This document shows positions 7,900-16,371 of a DNA stretch of 64,000 bases, piece by piece. The position numbers and the translations under genes were made by a program. Source of the DNA: Enterococcus sp. BWR-S5 (GTDB lineage: Bacteria > Bacillota > Bacilli > Lactobacillales > Enterococcaceae); contig NZ_JADOEQ010000019.1 of assembly GCF_016745255.1 (NCBI RefSeq), positions 19,510-83,509 of the forward strand, written 5' to 3'. Every line of letters begins with the position of its first letter. Within the stretch, counting starts at the first letter, position 1. The notes beneath the pieces are model-generated. The model saw nothing but the letters and a program-made list of their open reading frames with translations. It did no database searches and was not told the origin of the DNA.

Positions 7900-10836
7900 C
7901 TAGTCCTTAGGAGAGTCTTCTGATTTTTTTATCCTCGTTGTGTCAAAATCAAAAGAAAACGGATCTTCTTCCTTTTGAGAAAATGAAAAAGTAGTGACTA
8001 AGGATTCTTGCTTCTGCTTAGTTTTTCCTTCTGCTCCATCCAGTCTTTCGTTTGGCTCGCTTGTTTCTTCGACAGTCAATTCTTTTGGAGCCTCTTGTAT
8101 TTCTTCAGAAGTTAACTGTTCATCTAGGCGGTTTAATTTCTGAGTACACTCTCCCATTGGCTCTGCGGATACATCACGCATCCATTGCGGCTCTTCGCGA
8201 TGCTTTTTTCTCAACCAGAAAATAATTGCTAAAAATAGCAAAACACTACCGCCGGCAAGCCAAAGTCCAAGTCTCATACCATAAGGGAAATAAACCAGCT
8301 CAACAGTATATTTTCCAGCTACTAATGGAATCGTCAAAAAAGCGTCCTTGAAGGTCGGAATTTCAACCTCCTCTCCATCGACATAGGCCTTCCATCCTTT
8401 ATCATACGGAATCGTCGTCATTAACACTTGGTCTTCTTTTAAATCAACAGAAGCTGAAGCATGACGCCCATTCACTTCGATGTCTACTCCTTTTTCCTGT
8501 ATCTTTTCCAATGTAGAAACAAATTTCTCCGTGTCCATTAACGCTGCATCAGGCTTTAACAGAACAACAGCCTTTTCTTCATCTTCAGGTCTGCTATAGG
8601 TAAAGGTCAGCTTCACTTGTACAGTCTGCGCCTCTTCATAATAGCCTAGAGAAATGTACTGCCCCACTCGTCCAAATGTCCACGAGTGTGTCGTCCCCTT
8701 GACCTCTGCCTTCATATTCGGCGCGCCGGTTACACTATCCGCTTCCGCCTGATAAATGGTTAGATACGCCTGCTGTTTTGCAGGAACCTTGACTTCATAG
8801 GTGATTTCCATTGGCTCAGCGATATCTTCCCTGGTATAGGTAACAACCTCTACATTATTTTCTTCTAATATTTGGGAATCAAAGTCAGTATTCTTACTGT
8901 CAACCACCTCTGCATCGGTGAAGGTAAACATCGATTCATTCTCATCCTGACCAGCTAAGTGGTTAATCAGCTTTGTCTGATTCTCTACAGCACCTTCTTG
9001 ATAAATCCAGTCATCCGTCAATATCCCTAAAGGCAGCACATAATCATTCTCATACAACATATATTTCCCACTAGTCTGTACTGCATGATAGCCAAACTTC
9101 AACGAATCATCTTGTTTAGATAGGTTATATTTCACACCAAGCAAGCTATCCATCAATAATGTGTTATTGGCATACAGTATGTTGAGGTTGGTTCCTTTTG
9201 ATCGGAAGCCCAACTGATCAAGATACTGAGAGGAATGGCGATTACGGATTGATGAAAACATCGAAACTCCGCTATATCCAAATAAAAAAGAATCATTCAT
9301 GGTGATTGGTGTCAGGTTTTCCATTCGATAAAAACTGTCCGGCGTTTCCTCCTTTGTATAATCGACAAGTGTCTCAATATCATCATAGACATTTGTTACA
9401 CCAACATAGTTCGGATAGGTCCAATCATTAAGGATTCCGACAACCAAGCCTGTCGTATTCGCCCATAGCTCGATAATTACAAGCACTACCATCAATAGAC
9501 TGCTCAGCCGTGGGAGCTTCTGCTTCTGGTGCAACCAAAACAGACCCAGCAGACCAAATAATGACATCGTGCTCCACAAAAGACTACTAGTATAAAAATA
9601 TTGGTAATTTTCCTCATTAAAATTCGTATACAACTTTACACCAAGGAAAAGAGCAAATACTGTCACAATAATTGTTGATAGTTTAGAAAAATCTTCTTTT
9701 GAGTATCTCTCCCAGCCATAGCCTGCCAACATCAACACCACAAAAGAAAAGGTAAAGCTATAACGGAATAAAAACATGTTTGGCGCATGTAGACCTTGCC
9801 ACAACAGGTCCAGTGCTTCAATATAGAAGCTGATAAAAATAAAGCCTAAAAGGCTGCCATAGGCTACTTTCATACGTTTCGTGACTTTTTTCGTTAGGAA
9901 AAAGAAAATACACAGTACAAGTGCTGCCGTGCCTGCGTAGATAAATGGAACGGTATCATATTTTGTAGAATCATAGACACCGACCATGTTCTTGATAAAG
10001 ATACTCAGAGGTGCTGCCGTTTTTGTGAATAACCGCGTGATTTCCGTCAGGCTTTCTCCATTACTTGTGATATCCAGAATTGTTGGGATAATAATTGGCA
10101 TAGAAGCGCCCCCCGCCACAAAAGAGGTACCTAAATACAGTAAAATGCTTCGCTTGTATGCATTCGGACGAGTAAATAAACGAGCCCAAAAGTAAAGGAA
10201 CGAAAAGACACCAATCATGAAGGCAATATAAAAATTGGAAATAAACAATAGAAAATAAAACACAAAGAGCACCGCCGGCTTCTTCAAATCCATCAAACGA
10301 TTGATTCCTAAAATCACCAATGGTAGATACATCAATCCGTCAAACCACATGGTAATTTCAGAATAAGCGACGGAAAAACTCATCAAAGCATAACTGATTG
10401 CGAGAATTAGTTGTTGCCAACGGCTTATTTTGAACGTTTGTGAAGCATAGACCCAAAAGCCCAAGCCCAGACACCCGAATTTTAAAAGTGTCAGATAATA
10501 CACAAAATAGTCCATATGAATATTTTCAAACAGCAGTGCCAATGGTGTAAACAGGCTATTCAAATAATACGACATGAAGGCGATATTATTCAGTCCCAAC
10601 GAAGCATACCAATTGAATAGCAAGCTTTCACCATTGCGCATTAAGTTATTGAAACCACCGAAAAACATCGAATATTGTGAATAAGCATCCGAGGCCAGAA
10701 TCGATCGATGCCCTGCTGCCGGGAGTACATCCACTCGATAATAGGCAAGTGCCATAATGACTACCGGAATCAAAAAGCTGAGTCCAGCGTACAACAGACC
10801 TTTCTGTTTTATAAATGTTGTTACTTTTGATTTCAT
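7900..10836 (-). CDS. YfhO-family multi-spanning membrane protein (GT-C-like)
   Basis: A 978-residue integral membrane protein. Roughly the first 480 residues hold many hydrophobic segments with short loops. A large extracytoplasmic beta-rich region follows, including DKGWKAYVDGEEVEI and GKYTVELVYFPYG, both typical of YfhO proteins. One last membrane segment (LGLWLAGGSVLLFLAIIFW) lies near residues 848-868. A charged cytoplasmic tail of ~100 residues rich in Glu and Lys ends the protein. YfhO proteins are related to GT-C glycosyltransferases and some help decorate teichoic acids; the substrate here is unknown. It is last in the WxL locus, 25 bases after the active signal peptidase, so a role in glycosylating or assembling the surface complex is possible (inference). 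Confidence 0.88.
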   Translation of the reverse strand: MKSKVTTFIKQKGLLYAGLSFLIPVVIMALAYYRVDVLPAAGHRSILASDAYSQYSMFFGGFNNLMRNGESLLFNWYASLGLNNIAFMSYYLNSLFTPLALLFENIHMDYFVYYLTLLKFGCLGLGFWVYASQTFKISRWQQLILAISYALMSFSVAYSEITMWFDGLMYLPLVILGINRLMDLKKPAVLFVFYFLLFISNFYIAFMIGVFSFLYFWARLFTRPNAYKRSILLYLGTSFVAGGASMPIIIPTILDITSNGESLTEITRLFTKTAAPLSIFIKNMVGVYDSTKYDTVPFIYAGTAALVLCIFFFLTKKVTKRMKVAYGSLLGFIFISFYIEALDLLWQGLHAPNMFLFRYSFTFSFVVLMLAGYGWERYSKEDFSKLSTIIVTVFALFLGVKLYTNFNEENYQYFYTSSLLWSTMSLFGLLGLFWLHQKQKLPRLSSLLMVVLVIIELWANTTGLVVGILNDWTYPNYVGVTNVYDDIETLVDYTKEETPDSFYRMENLTPITMNDSFLFGYSGVSMFSSIRNRHSSQYLDQLGFRSKGTNLNILYANNTLLMDSLLGVKYNLSKQDDSLKFGYHAVQTSGKYMLYENDYVLPLGILTDDWIYQEGAVENQTKLINHLAGQDENESMFTFTDAEVVDSKNTDFDSQILEENNVEVVTYTREDIAEPMEITYEVKVPAKQQAYLTIYQAEADSVTGAPNMKAEVKGTTHSWTFGRVGQYISLGYYEEAQTVQVKLTFTYSRPEDEEKAVVLLKPDAALMDTEKFVSTLEKIQEKGVDIEVNGRHASASVDLKEDQVLMTTIPYDKGWKAYVDGEEVEIPTFKDAFLTIPLVAGKYTVELVYFPYGMRLGLWLAGGSVLLFLAIIFWLRKKHREEPQWMRDVSAEPMGECTQKLNRLDEQLTSEEIQEAPKELTVEETSEPNERLDGAEGKTKQKQESLVTTFSFSQKEEDPFSFDFDTTRIKKSEDSPKD

Positions 10837-10861
10837 TCTTCATTCTCCATTTACTTAATGA

Positions 10862-11599
10862 TTAGTGTACAATACCAAAATTACTGAAAGGATACACTCG
10901 AAAAGATAGCACCCCTTCGATTTGACTTTTTTTAACAAAAGAAAATGCTCGACTATCTGTTGAATGGCGACGGTTATCTCCCACAACGAAATAGGAATCC
11001 ATCGGAATTTTTGTCATCCCCAACAGTTGATTTGACGTTTCATCTGTCAGGTAAAATGACTGTGTACTGTCCGGCAAATTATCAGCATACAATAGCTCTG
11101 CCGTATCTGCATACTCTGAACCGGCAGAAAACAGATATAGTCTCTTCCCTTGAACATAAAAAGCATCTCCCGGCGTCCCAATGACTCGTTTGACATAGTT
11201 TTCTTCTGGATTTTCTTCCGGAACAAAGGTAATGATGTCGTAGCGATTCGGACTGTCTGTTTTACGGATAACGATTCGCTCTTTATTCGTCAAAGTAGGT
11301 GCCATGGACTCTCCCGATACTTGATGGATCGTGAAGGTCATAAAACACCAGATACCCATACCTATTACCAAAAAGAAAAGAAACCATTCACGATAATCTT
11401 GAAGTCTTCTTCTAAGTTGGGAGAACTTCTGGAAAAAAGGATGCGATGGCACTTTACCCGCTACCTGTTTCATTTTTTTCGATTGTATGCTTGACTTCTT
11501 TTTCATCGGCCTTTTTTTATACGAATGCTGCTTACTTTTCTTCTTACTTTTACTCCCCGAAGGTCTTTTTGCTCTCATTGTTGTCTGCTCTTTCTTCAC
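10862..11599 (-). CDS. type I signal peptidase (catalytically complete)
   Basis: A 245-residue membrane protease. An unusual N-terminal extension of ~70 residues is very basic (RAKRPSGSKSKKKSKQ). One membrane segment follows (residues 72-90), then the S26 peptidase core: Ser98 in SGESMAPTL, Lys137 in YVKRVIGTPGD, and the C-terminal box GDNRRHSTDSR. The best start is the GTG at 11599. It probably cleaves the signal peptides of the WxL and LPxTG-like proteins encoded upstream in the same locus. It is a paralogue of the inactive protein at 11735; the two share the QTTMRAKRP / QTTIRGERKP leader, pointing to tandem duplication. Confidence 0.93.
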   Translation of the reverse strand: MKKEQTTMRAKRPSGSKSKKKSKQHSYKKRPMKKKSSIQSKKMKQVAGKVPSHPFFQKFSQLRRRLQDYREWFLFFLVIGMGIWCFMTFTIHQVSGESMAPTLTNKERIVIRKTDSPNRYDIITFVPEENPEENYVKRVIGTPGDAFYVQGKRLYLFSAGSEYADTAELLYADNLPDSTQSFYLTDETSNQLLGMTKIPMDSYFVVGDNRRHSTDSRAFSFVKKSQIEGVLSFRVYPFSNFGIVH

Positions 11600-11734
11600 T
11601 CTGTCCTCATCCTAAATTTTGTCATATGTATCGTTTGGAGCACGCATAGGTCGGATAGGAATCGTCAAACCAGAAGAAACACTGAGCAGTTGCTCTTTTT
11701 CCTTGTTCTTTCAAGCGCTTAGACTTTTTTTACA

Positions 11735-12460
11735 TCAAAAAATCAGCTCGACGGTTCCTATCATTTCTTTTTCTGAAACCAGTCCGTACTCCCGACTGTC
11801 GACAGAAAAAACGCGATTATCTCCCAATACTAAATAATAACCTCGAGGAATCACACCATTTTCTGTGCCCTGTATCTCTCCAAGAAACAGATTTTCTGTC
11901 AGTGTATACCCGCCATCTTGTGCAGCCAAAAGCTGACTGCCTAAAAAACGTTCTACTTTTTCTTCTCCGTTGATATATAGACACTCATCCTTATACTCCA
12001 CTCGCTCGCCAGGAAGTCCAATGACTCGACGGATTGTCTTCATCCCATCGTTACGCTGGGGCACTTCAAAGTACACCAGTGAGAAGCGCTTTATTTTCCC
12101 CTGCCGATAAACCATGGTTCTCGTCCCATCCTGTAATGTAGGGCTCATCGCATAGCCTCCTGCTTCCGGAAATACAACAAGAAAACGAAAAACCGGAAAT
12201 AAAAGAACGACAAATATAAACAACACAAGCGTCAGCTCTACAAGAACATTCTTGAAAGATAGCCAACGCTTTTTCTCACCCTTTTTTCTCGCTTGCCTTT
12301 TCCTTTTTCCATGACTAAGCGTCGCTTTTCGTTTCTTCTTACGATTCGCAGGCAGCCTTCGTTTTTGTTTTGCAGAAGATGGAGCTGCCTGTTTTTTCTT
12401 TCCAGAGGTTTTTTTAGGTTTTCGCTCGCCCCTAATTGTTGTCTGCTTTTTTTGCTTCAT
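11735..12460 (-). CDS. signal-peptidase-like protein lacking both catalytic residues
   Basis: A 241-residue membrane protein with the S26 fold. The N-terminus is very basic (about 66 residues, 40% Lys/Arg), followed by a membrane segment at 71-95. The catalytic serine box reads GGYAMSPTL, with Ala104 where Ser is required. The lysine box reads KTIRRVIGLPGE, with Arg144 for the catalytic Lys. The structural boxes remain intact (GDNRVFSVDSREYG), and the frame is uninterrupted, so this is a maintained but presumably inactive protein. Streptococcal pilus loci encode a comparable inactive homologue (SipA) that helps assembly; a similar chaperone role for the WxL complex is an inference. Confidence 0.9.
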   Translation of the reverse strand: MKQKKQTTIRGERKPKKTSGKKKQAAPSSAKQKRRLPANRKKKRKATLSHGKRKRQARKKGEKKRWLSFKNVLVELTLVLFIFVVLLFPVFRFLVVFPEAGGYAMSPTLQDGTRTMVYRQGKIKRFSLVYFEVPQRNDGMKTIRRVIGLPGERVEYKDECLYINGEEKVERFLGSQLLAAQDGGYTLTENLFLGEIQGTENGVIPRGYYLVLGDNRVFSVDSREYGLVSEKEMIGTVELIF

Positions 12461-12477
12461 TCGCCGAACAACCCCTC

Positions 12478-13149
12478 TTAGTTATCTTGTTTTAAGGAAG
12501 ATTCATCAATCCGAAAATGCTCGAAGGCATTTTTTTGATGTGCTTTGGTCTTTTCGATGTCTCCTCTATATTCCTCTATCGATTCTGGATTTTGAATACT
12601 TTCCTCTGTCACCGAGGTCAGCACCAGTCCCAGCTCCTTCATGGATTGATACAAACGGTTTAATAGAAGATAACCGTCTTTTGACAGCCGTCCATCCGGT
12701 GTTGATGCACCGTAGCTTGCCAAGCGTGCAGAAAGATCATAGACCGTTCCCTGCACACGCTTTGGACTATCGGTTGTTGCTGCTTCATCCAGCTGCTCCT
12801 CAATCTTGGTCATTAAGAAGTACCCCTGTACTAAAGCTTCCTTATCCTTTTCAGCAAGGTTTGTCATCTGATAATACTTAGCATAGTAACCGCCTCCGCC
12901 ACAGATACCTCCCAATAATAAGAATAGGATTGAGAGCTTGATATATCTTTTTTTCTGAGCTTCAATTTTCTTGATCTGGCTTGCCCATTTTCTTCGGTTC
13001 TTCTTTTTTTTCGGCCGTCTTTTTTTCAAGGCAGACAGTTTGCGACCTGTGAAGAAAAAGCCAACCAGATAGGCAAGGAGAAGCGCAAGGAAAATCACTG
13101 TTGCCGCAATCAATCCGATTAGCAGCCAATCCAGCATTTCCAATCCCAT
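12478..13149 (-). CDS. two-TM hypothetical protein of the WxL locus
   Basis: A 223-residue protein with membrane segments at residues ~7-33 and ~72-95. A very basic cytoplasmic linker joins them (KKRRPKKKKNRRK). The extracytoplasmic C-terminal ~125 residues look helical (KDKEALVQGYFLMTKIEEQL, RLYQSMKELG). No family was recognised. It is encoded 17 bases before the inactive signal peptidase and 35 bases after the DUF916 protein, with no terminator between them, so it belongs to the operon. A scaffolding role in the surface complex is plausible but unproven. Confidence 0.85.
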   Translation of the reverse strand: MGLEMLDWLLIGLIAATVIFLALLLAYLVGFFFTGRKLSALKKRRPKKKKNRRKWASQIKKIEAQKKRYIKLSILFLLLGGICGGGGYYAKYYQMTNLAEKDKEALVQGYFLMTKIEEQLDEAATTDSPKRVQGTVYDLSARLASYGASTPDGRLSKDGYLLLNRLYQSMKELGLVLTSVTEESIQNPESIEEYRGDIEKTKAHQKNAFEHFRIDESSLKQDN

Positions 13150-13184
13150 AACATATTTCTCCCTTCCTCAGTCATCAACTGAAC

Positions 13185-14300
13185 CTATTTTTTCTTCTCT
13201 GTTTTCTTTTTGTTCTTCACTTGTTTTGATTTCTTCTTGCCGCCTTTTTTCTTTCGAATAAAATGAACAATTAGGAAAATCACAAGCAAGACACCCAGTA
13301 CACCTCCGGCAATCATGGCAATCAACTGCCAATTCAAGCCTGGCTCCTGTACCAGTGTTAAGTCCTGCGCATTGAATTTTTCAGCCTCTTCATCAGTTAC
13401 TGTAAAGGCTTCATCCCACTCCCAAAGACCGCCTTTTCCACTTTTCACAGTGATTTTCGCTCGATAATCCCCTGGAACCATCGCTTCACCATTCAGTTCT
13501 ACCGGAAAATCGATCATCGTGTTTGGTGCCATCCGCATTTGTGATTTCTTCGTATCATAAAGAACTGCTTCGCTGCCTTCTTTGGTAATTTGTACCTCTA
13601 CCGTCATGTCATCCACATAGATTGGCTGGATATTTGAAAAATTGATCATGAATGCGCTCCGGTAGTTGGATGTCGCAGGATACACTTTATTGAACTGCAT
13701 ATCTTCCGGTATATTTTCTATGTCAGTCGACTCCTGTTGGGTTAAGAGCATTCCCACCAGATAAGCAATTTTATTGACGACCATCGTATCTGTTTCTTCT
13801 TCCTGTCCTTTGCGCATCAAACGGATACCACCTGAAATATAGCCTTCAAACGAAGTTTCGGGCATCTTGATTACAAGATCCAGCATCTTTTCTTCACCCG
13901 GTGCAAGAATGACTTCTTCCGGAGCGGAAACGACCTCTTCAAAAGGGAATTTCAACGAAGCGTCATTGTCAATTTTGTTTGGTCCGTATTCGATGACGCC
14001 ACCGCCATTGGTTACTGCACCATTCAACGCTACTTCTATTGCCACTTCGACGGCACTTGGATTCGTGAGTCGAATCTGAACCGTCTGTTCCTGTCCGGGA
14101 GACAGTTTCAAATTATAATAACCAACAGATGGATCGACTTGGTTTTCCGGCTGAATGACTTCATAGCTAAATGTCGACCCACTTTCTGTCATTTCTTCTG
14201 ATGCGCTTCCTGTTTCTTCTGCTGCTCCTACTAGTGGTGCTGCAACAAATAAGCTGATTATGTATAGAAATACTAAACTGAATTTATATCGTTTATTCAC
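13185..14300 (-). CDS. WxL-interacting protein (DUF916 + DUF3324), CscA-type
   Basis: A 371-residue membrane-anchored surface protein. A signal peptide ends near residue 26 (VAAPLVGAAEE). DUF916 follows, with the opening SFSYEVIQPENQ, VGYYNLKLSPGQEQTVQIRL and YISGGIRLMRKG. DUF3324 follows with FNKVYPATSNYRSAFMINFSN and DDMTVEVQITKEG. A C-terminal membrane segment (LIAMIAGGVLGVLLVIFLIVHF) and a Lys-rich tail anchor it. This family is known to bind WxL proteins and peptidoglycan and is a constant part of csc clusters. The start is a GTG with GAGAGGATAG upstream. A hairpin separates it from the WxL gene before it. Confidence 0.95.
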   Translation of the reverse strand: MNKRYKFSLVFLYIISLFVAAPLVGAAEETGSASEEMTESGSTFSYEVIQPENQVDPSVGYYNLKLSPGQEQTVQIRLTNPSAVEVAIEVALNGAVTNGGGVIEYGPNKIDNDASLKFPFEEVVSAPEEVILAPGEEKMLDLVIKMPETSFEGYISGGIRLMRKGQEEETDTMVVNKIAYLVGMLLTQQESTDIENIPEDMQFNKVYPATSNYRSAFMINFSNIQPIYVDDMTVEVQITKEGSEAVLYDTKKSQMRMAPNTMIDFPVELNGEAMVPGDYRAKITVKSGKGGLWEWDEAFTVTDEEAEKFNAQDLTLVQEPGLNWQLIAMIAGGVLGVLLVIFLIVHFIRKKKGGKKKSKQVKNKKKTEKKK

Positions 14301-14327
14301 TGTATCTATCCTCTCTTCACTGTAAAC

Positions 14328-14355
14328 AAGAAATCACCGAAACCGGTGATTTCTT
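14328..14355 (-). terminator. intercistronic hairpin between the WxL gene and the DUF916 gene
   Basis: AAGAAATCACCG pairs perfectly over 12 bases with CGGTGATTTCTT around the loop AAAC. The minus-strand tail is only moderately T-rich, so it may act as partial termination or as an mRNA-stabilising 3' end that raises expression of the WxL genes over the downstream genes. Confidence 0.65.
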
Positions 14356-14378
14356 GACGCATAAAATCGCTTTGACTA

Positions 14379-15149
14379 TTAGATAGTATCTGAAAGTGTC
14401 CAAGTGATTTCTGCAGTGTATGTTCCTTTAACGATTTTAGTGTTCGCTGGTACGCTTAATGTGATTGCATCCATTTTTCCATCAACGATTTGGTTATACT
14501 CACCAAACATCACGTCGAACAAGCCGTAACCTTTTCCTGCTTCGTTTTGAATAACAACGTCTTTTGAAGCTCCATCAGGAGTCAATGAGAACACACCACT
14601 GTTTCCAAGAACCGCTTGACTTGGCAAAGTATCAGCATTTGTCGTTGTAGTCAATCGTGTATTTTTGTAGTTCAATGTTCCACCTAATGCAGTAGTACCA
14701 TTCATGAACTCACCAGTCATCGCTGCAGTAAGCTTGTAATCGTTGTTCAGTCCATCTTCTGCACGATAGTCACGGAAACGTACAAAGTGAGGCATTTCAA
14801 ATGTGCCTGTTCCATCCAATTTATCCGCTGTATAAGCTTTTACAGGCCATGTTTTTGCTGCTGTATCAGTAGCAACTAAATCATGCTTGTCAAAATCCAT
14901 TGACGTGATAACACGTAATTGTAACTCTTCAGTGCCTGTGATTACATCTGATGAATCGATAGAGATATAAGGTTCACTTGTATCTGGTGGTGAAGTGATT
15001 TCGCCTGTTTCATTTTCATCGATTGTTTGTGTAAATTCGATTTTACCTGTTCCTTTTTCTGGAGCCGCCTTTGTTTCTGATGCTACTGCCAAGCCTAGAC
15101 CTAGAGCGGCCAGCAAAGCTGCTGAAGCTAATTTGTAAGTTGATTTCAT
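14379..15149 (-). CDS. small WxL-domain surface protein
   Basis: A 256-residue exported protein that should attach to peptidoglycan through its C-terminal WxL domain. The signal peptide (ALLAALGLGLAVASETKA) ends near residue 28, followed by EKGTGKIEFTQTIDENET, the usual mature N-terminus of this family. The distal motif ITWTLSDTI closes the protein. The proximal tryptophan motif is the less typical TWPVKAY or is degenerate. A strong GGAGG site precedes the ATG. It is adjacent to a second small WxL gene, as in most csc clusters. The export route should be Sec plus the locus signal peptidase. Confidence 0.93.
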   Translation of the reverse strand: MKSTYKLASAALLAALGLGLAVASETKAAPEKGTGKIEFTQTIDENETGEITSPPDTSEPYISIDSSDVITGTEELQLRVITSMDFDKHDLVATDTAAKTWPVKAYTADKLDGTGTFEMPHFVRFRDYRAEDGLNNDYKLTAAMTGEFMNGTTALGGTLNYKNTRLTTTTNADTLPSQAVLGNSGVFSLTPDGASKDVVIQNEAGKGYGLFDVMFGEYNQIVDGKMDAITLSVPANTKIVKGTYTAEITWTLSDTI

Positions 15150-15182
15150 TTGTGTTTCCTCCTAATAATATGTGTGTTTTAT

Positions 15183-15971
15183 TTATGGCAACTCGGACAA
15201 AGTCCAAGTTATCACCGTTTTGTAAGTGGTTCCTGCTTGTTTCTCTGTTCTTCCCGGAATGTTCAGGTTAACAGCCGAATTCAAGTAAATTGGTTTGTTT
15301 CCATAGCTGCTATCCAGAACAGGTGTACCGTTCTTATCAAGCAACGGGGTCAATGTATCCTGCTGTCCGGCAGAATTGGCTGCCGAAGCACCAAAGTTGA
15401 TTGCCCAAGTACCTTCTCCTGTGCCTTTTACAGCAGTGGCAAGGATTTGGCTTTCTCCGACACTCATGTTGATCACGTCTTTTTTAACAGTCGGAGCAGT
15501 TGAATACCCATTCACTGAGCTTGTCCACGAATGATCTAAAGAGATCATCGCACCGTCCAGCTTGCGACCATTCGGATTGATAAACTGATCCTCCTGTTTG
15601 ACAGACAACTCCCAGCCCGATCCTTCCGGACGATAATCAGAAACTTGAACAAAGTTCCCTCTTGCACTAGTATTATCCTTGAACAATTGGGCATACGCTG
15701 AATACACAGCATCTTCACTAACAGCTTTGTTAGTCCCAAACTGAAATTGCGGAACAAAATCAATTCTTAGTGAACCTTCCGTTTTAGGCGAATCTCCCGG
15801 ATCAGCAACATTCCCTGGATTTTCCGGATCGTAAACCTGTTGCTTATCCTCTACTTCGAATTCAATCATGCCTGTTCCCGCTTCTGATGTAGCTTCTGCT
15901 CCAGTTGCAGTATTAAGTGCTCCAAACAGAAGACAGCTGTACGCTATAGAGAGTAGTGTCCATTTTTTCAT
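15183..15971 (-). CDS. small WxL-domain surface protein
   Basis: A 262-residue exported protein. The signal peptide ends near ATGAEA, followed by SEAGTGMIEFEVEDKQQ. Both WxL signatures are clear: GSGWELSVKQ near residue 116 and TVITWTLSELP at the end. The ATG overlaps the stop of the small anchored protein upstream by four bases, so translation is coupled. It is about as long as its neighbour at 14379 and shares its domain plan but not its sequence in detail. Confidence 0.94.
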   Translation of the reverse strand: MKKWTLLSIAYSCLLFGALNTATGAEATSEAGTGMIEFEVEDKQQVYDPENPGNVADPGDSPKTEGSLRIDFVPQFQFGTNKAVSEDAVYSAYAQLFKDNTSARGNFVQVSDYRPEGSGWELSVKQEDQFINPNGRKLDGAMISLDHSWTSSVNGYSTAPTVKKDVINMSVGESQILATAVKGTGEGTWAINFGASAANSAGQQDTLTPLLDKNGTPVLDSSYGNKPIYLNSAVNLNIPGRTEKQAGTTYKTVITWTLSELP

Positions 15972-16357
15972 CGGTTCACACCCTCCTTATCATTGTCCTC
16001 TTTTTTCCGTTTCCAGAAAAAGAGCAATAATGCCAGTGTTACGACGGCTACACCACCAACGGTCAGACCTTGTTTTACAATCTCACCAGTCGACGGGTAA
16101 CTGCCACCAGGTTTTGTGGTCCCTCCGCCAGTTGGTTTATCCACTGTCGATGAATCCGTAGTAGGTGGTTCAGTTGTCGTTGGCGGTGGTGTACTGGAAT
16201 CTACAGTTGCGTCTGATTCAAACGTAATCGCACCATTTGTTTGTACACTCGCAGATTTTTCAGACTCCTTTTCACTTGTTGCGGAAGCCCCAAGTGGTGA
16301 TAGAGTAAGAAAGGAGAGTGCTACAAGCAAGCATAAAACTATTCTATTTTTTTGCAT
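15968..16357 (-). CDS. small sortase-type surface protein with YPSTG motif, CscD-like
   Basis: A 129-residue protein: signal peptide (to about residue 27, LGASATSEKE), a Thr/Pro-rich stalk (SSTPPPTTTEPPTTDSS), then a sorting signal made of YPSTGE, a hydrophobic segment (VGGVAVVTLALLLFFW) and the basic tail KRKKEDNDK. The motif differs from LPxTG in its first residue (Tyr for Leu), so recognition by the housekeeping sortase is uncertain. Small proteins of this build are the CscD member of csc clusters. It is translationally coupled to the WxL gene downstream. Confidence 0.9.
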   Translation of the reverse strand: MQKNRIVLCLLVALSFLTLSPLGASATSEKESEKSASVQTNGAITFESDATVDSSTPPPTTTEPPTTDSSTVDKPTGGGTTKPGGSYPSTGEIVKQGLTVGGVAVVTLALLLFFWKRKKEDNDKEGVNR

Positions 16358-16371
16358 GTCCTCTTCTCCTT

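Noticed and set aside
10945..11837. Several plus-strand frames opposite the signal peptidases
   Set aside because: Shadows of the Lys-rich coding sequence on the other strand; no ribosome sites and no domain.
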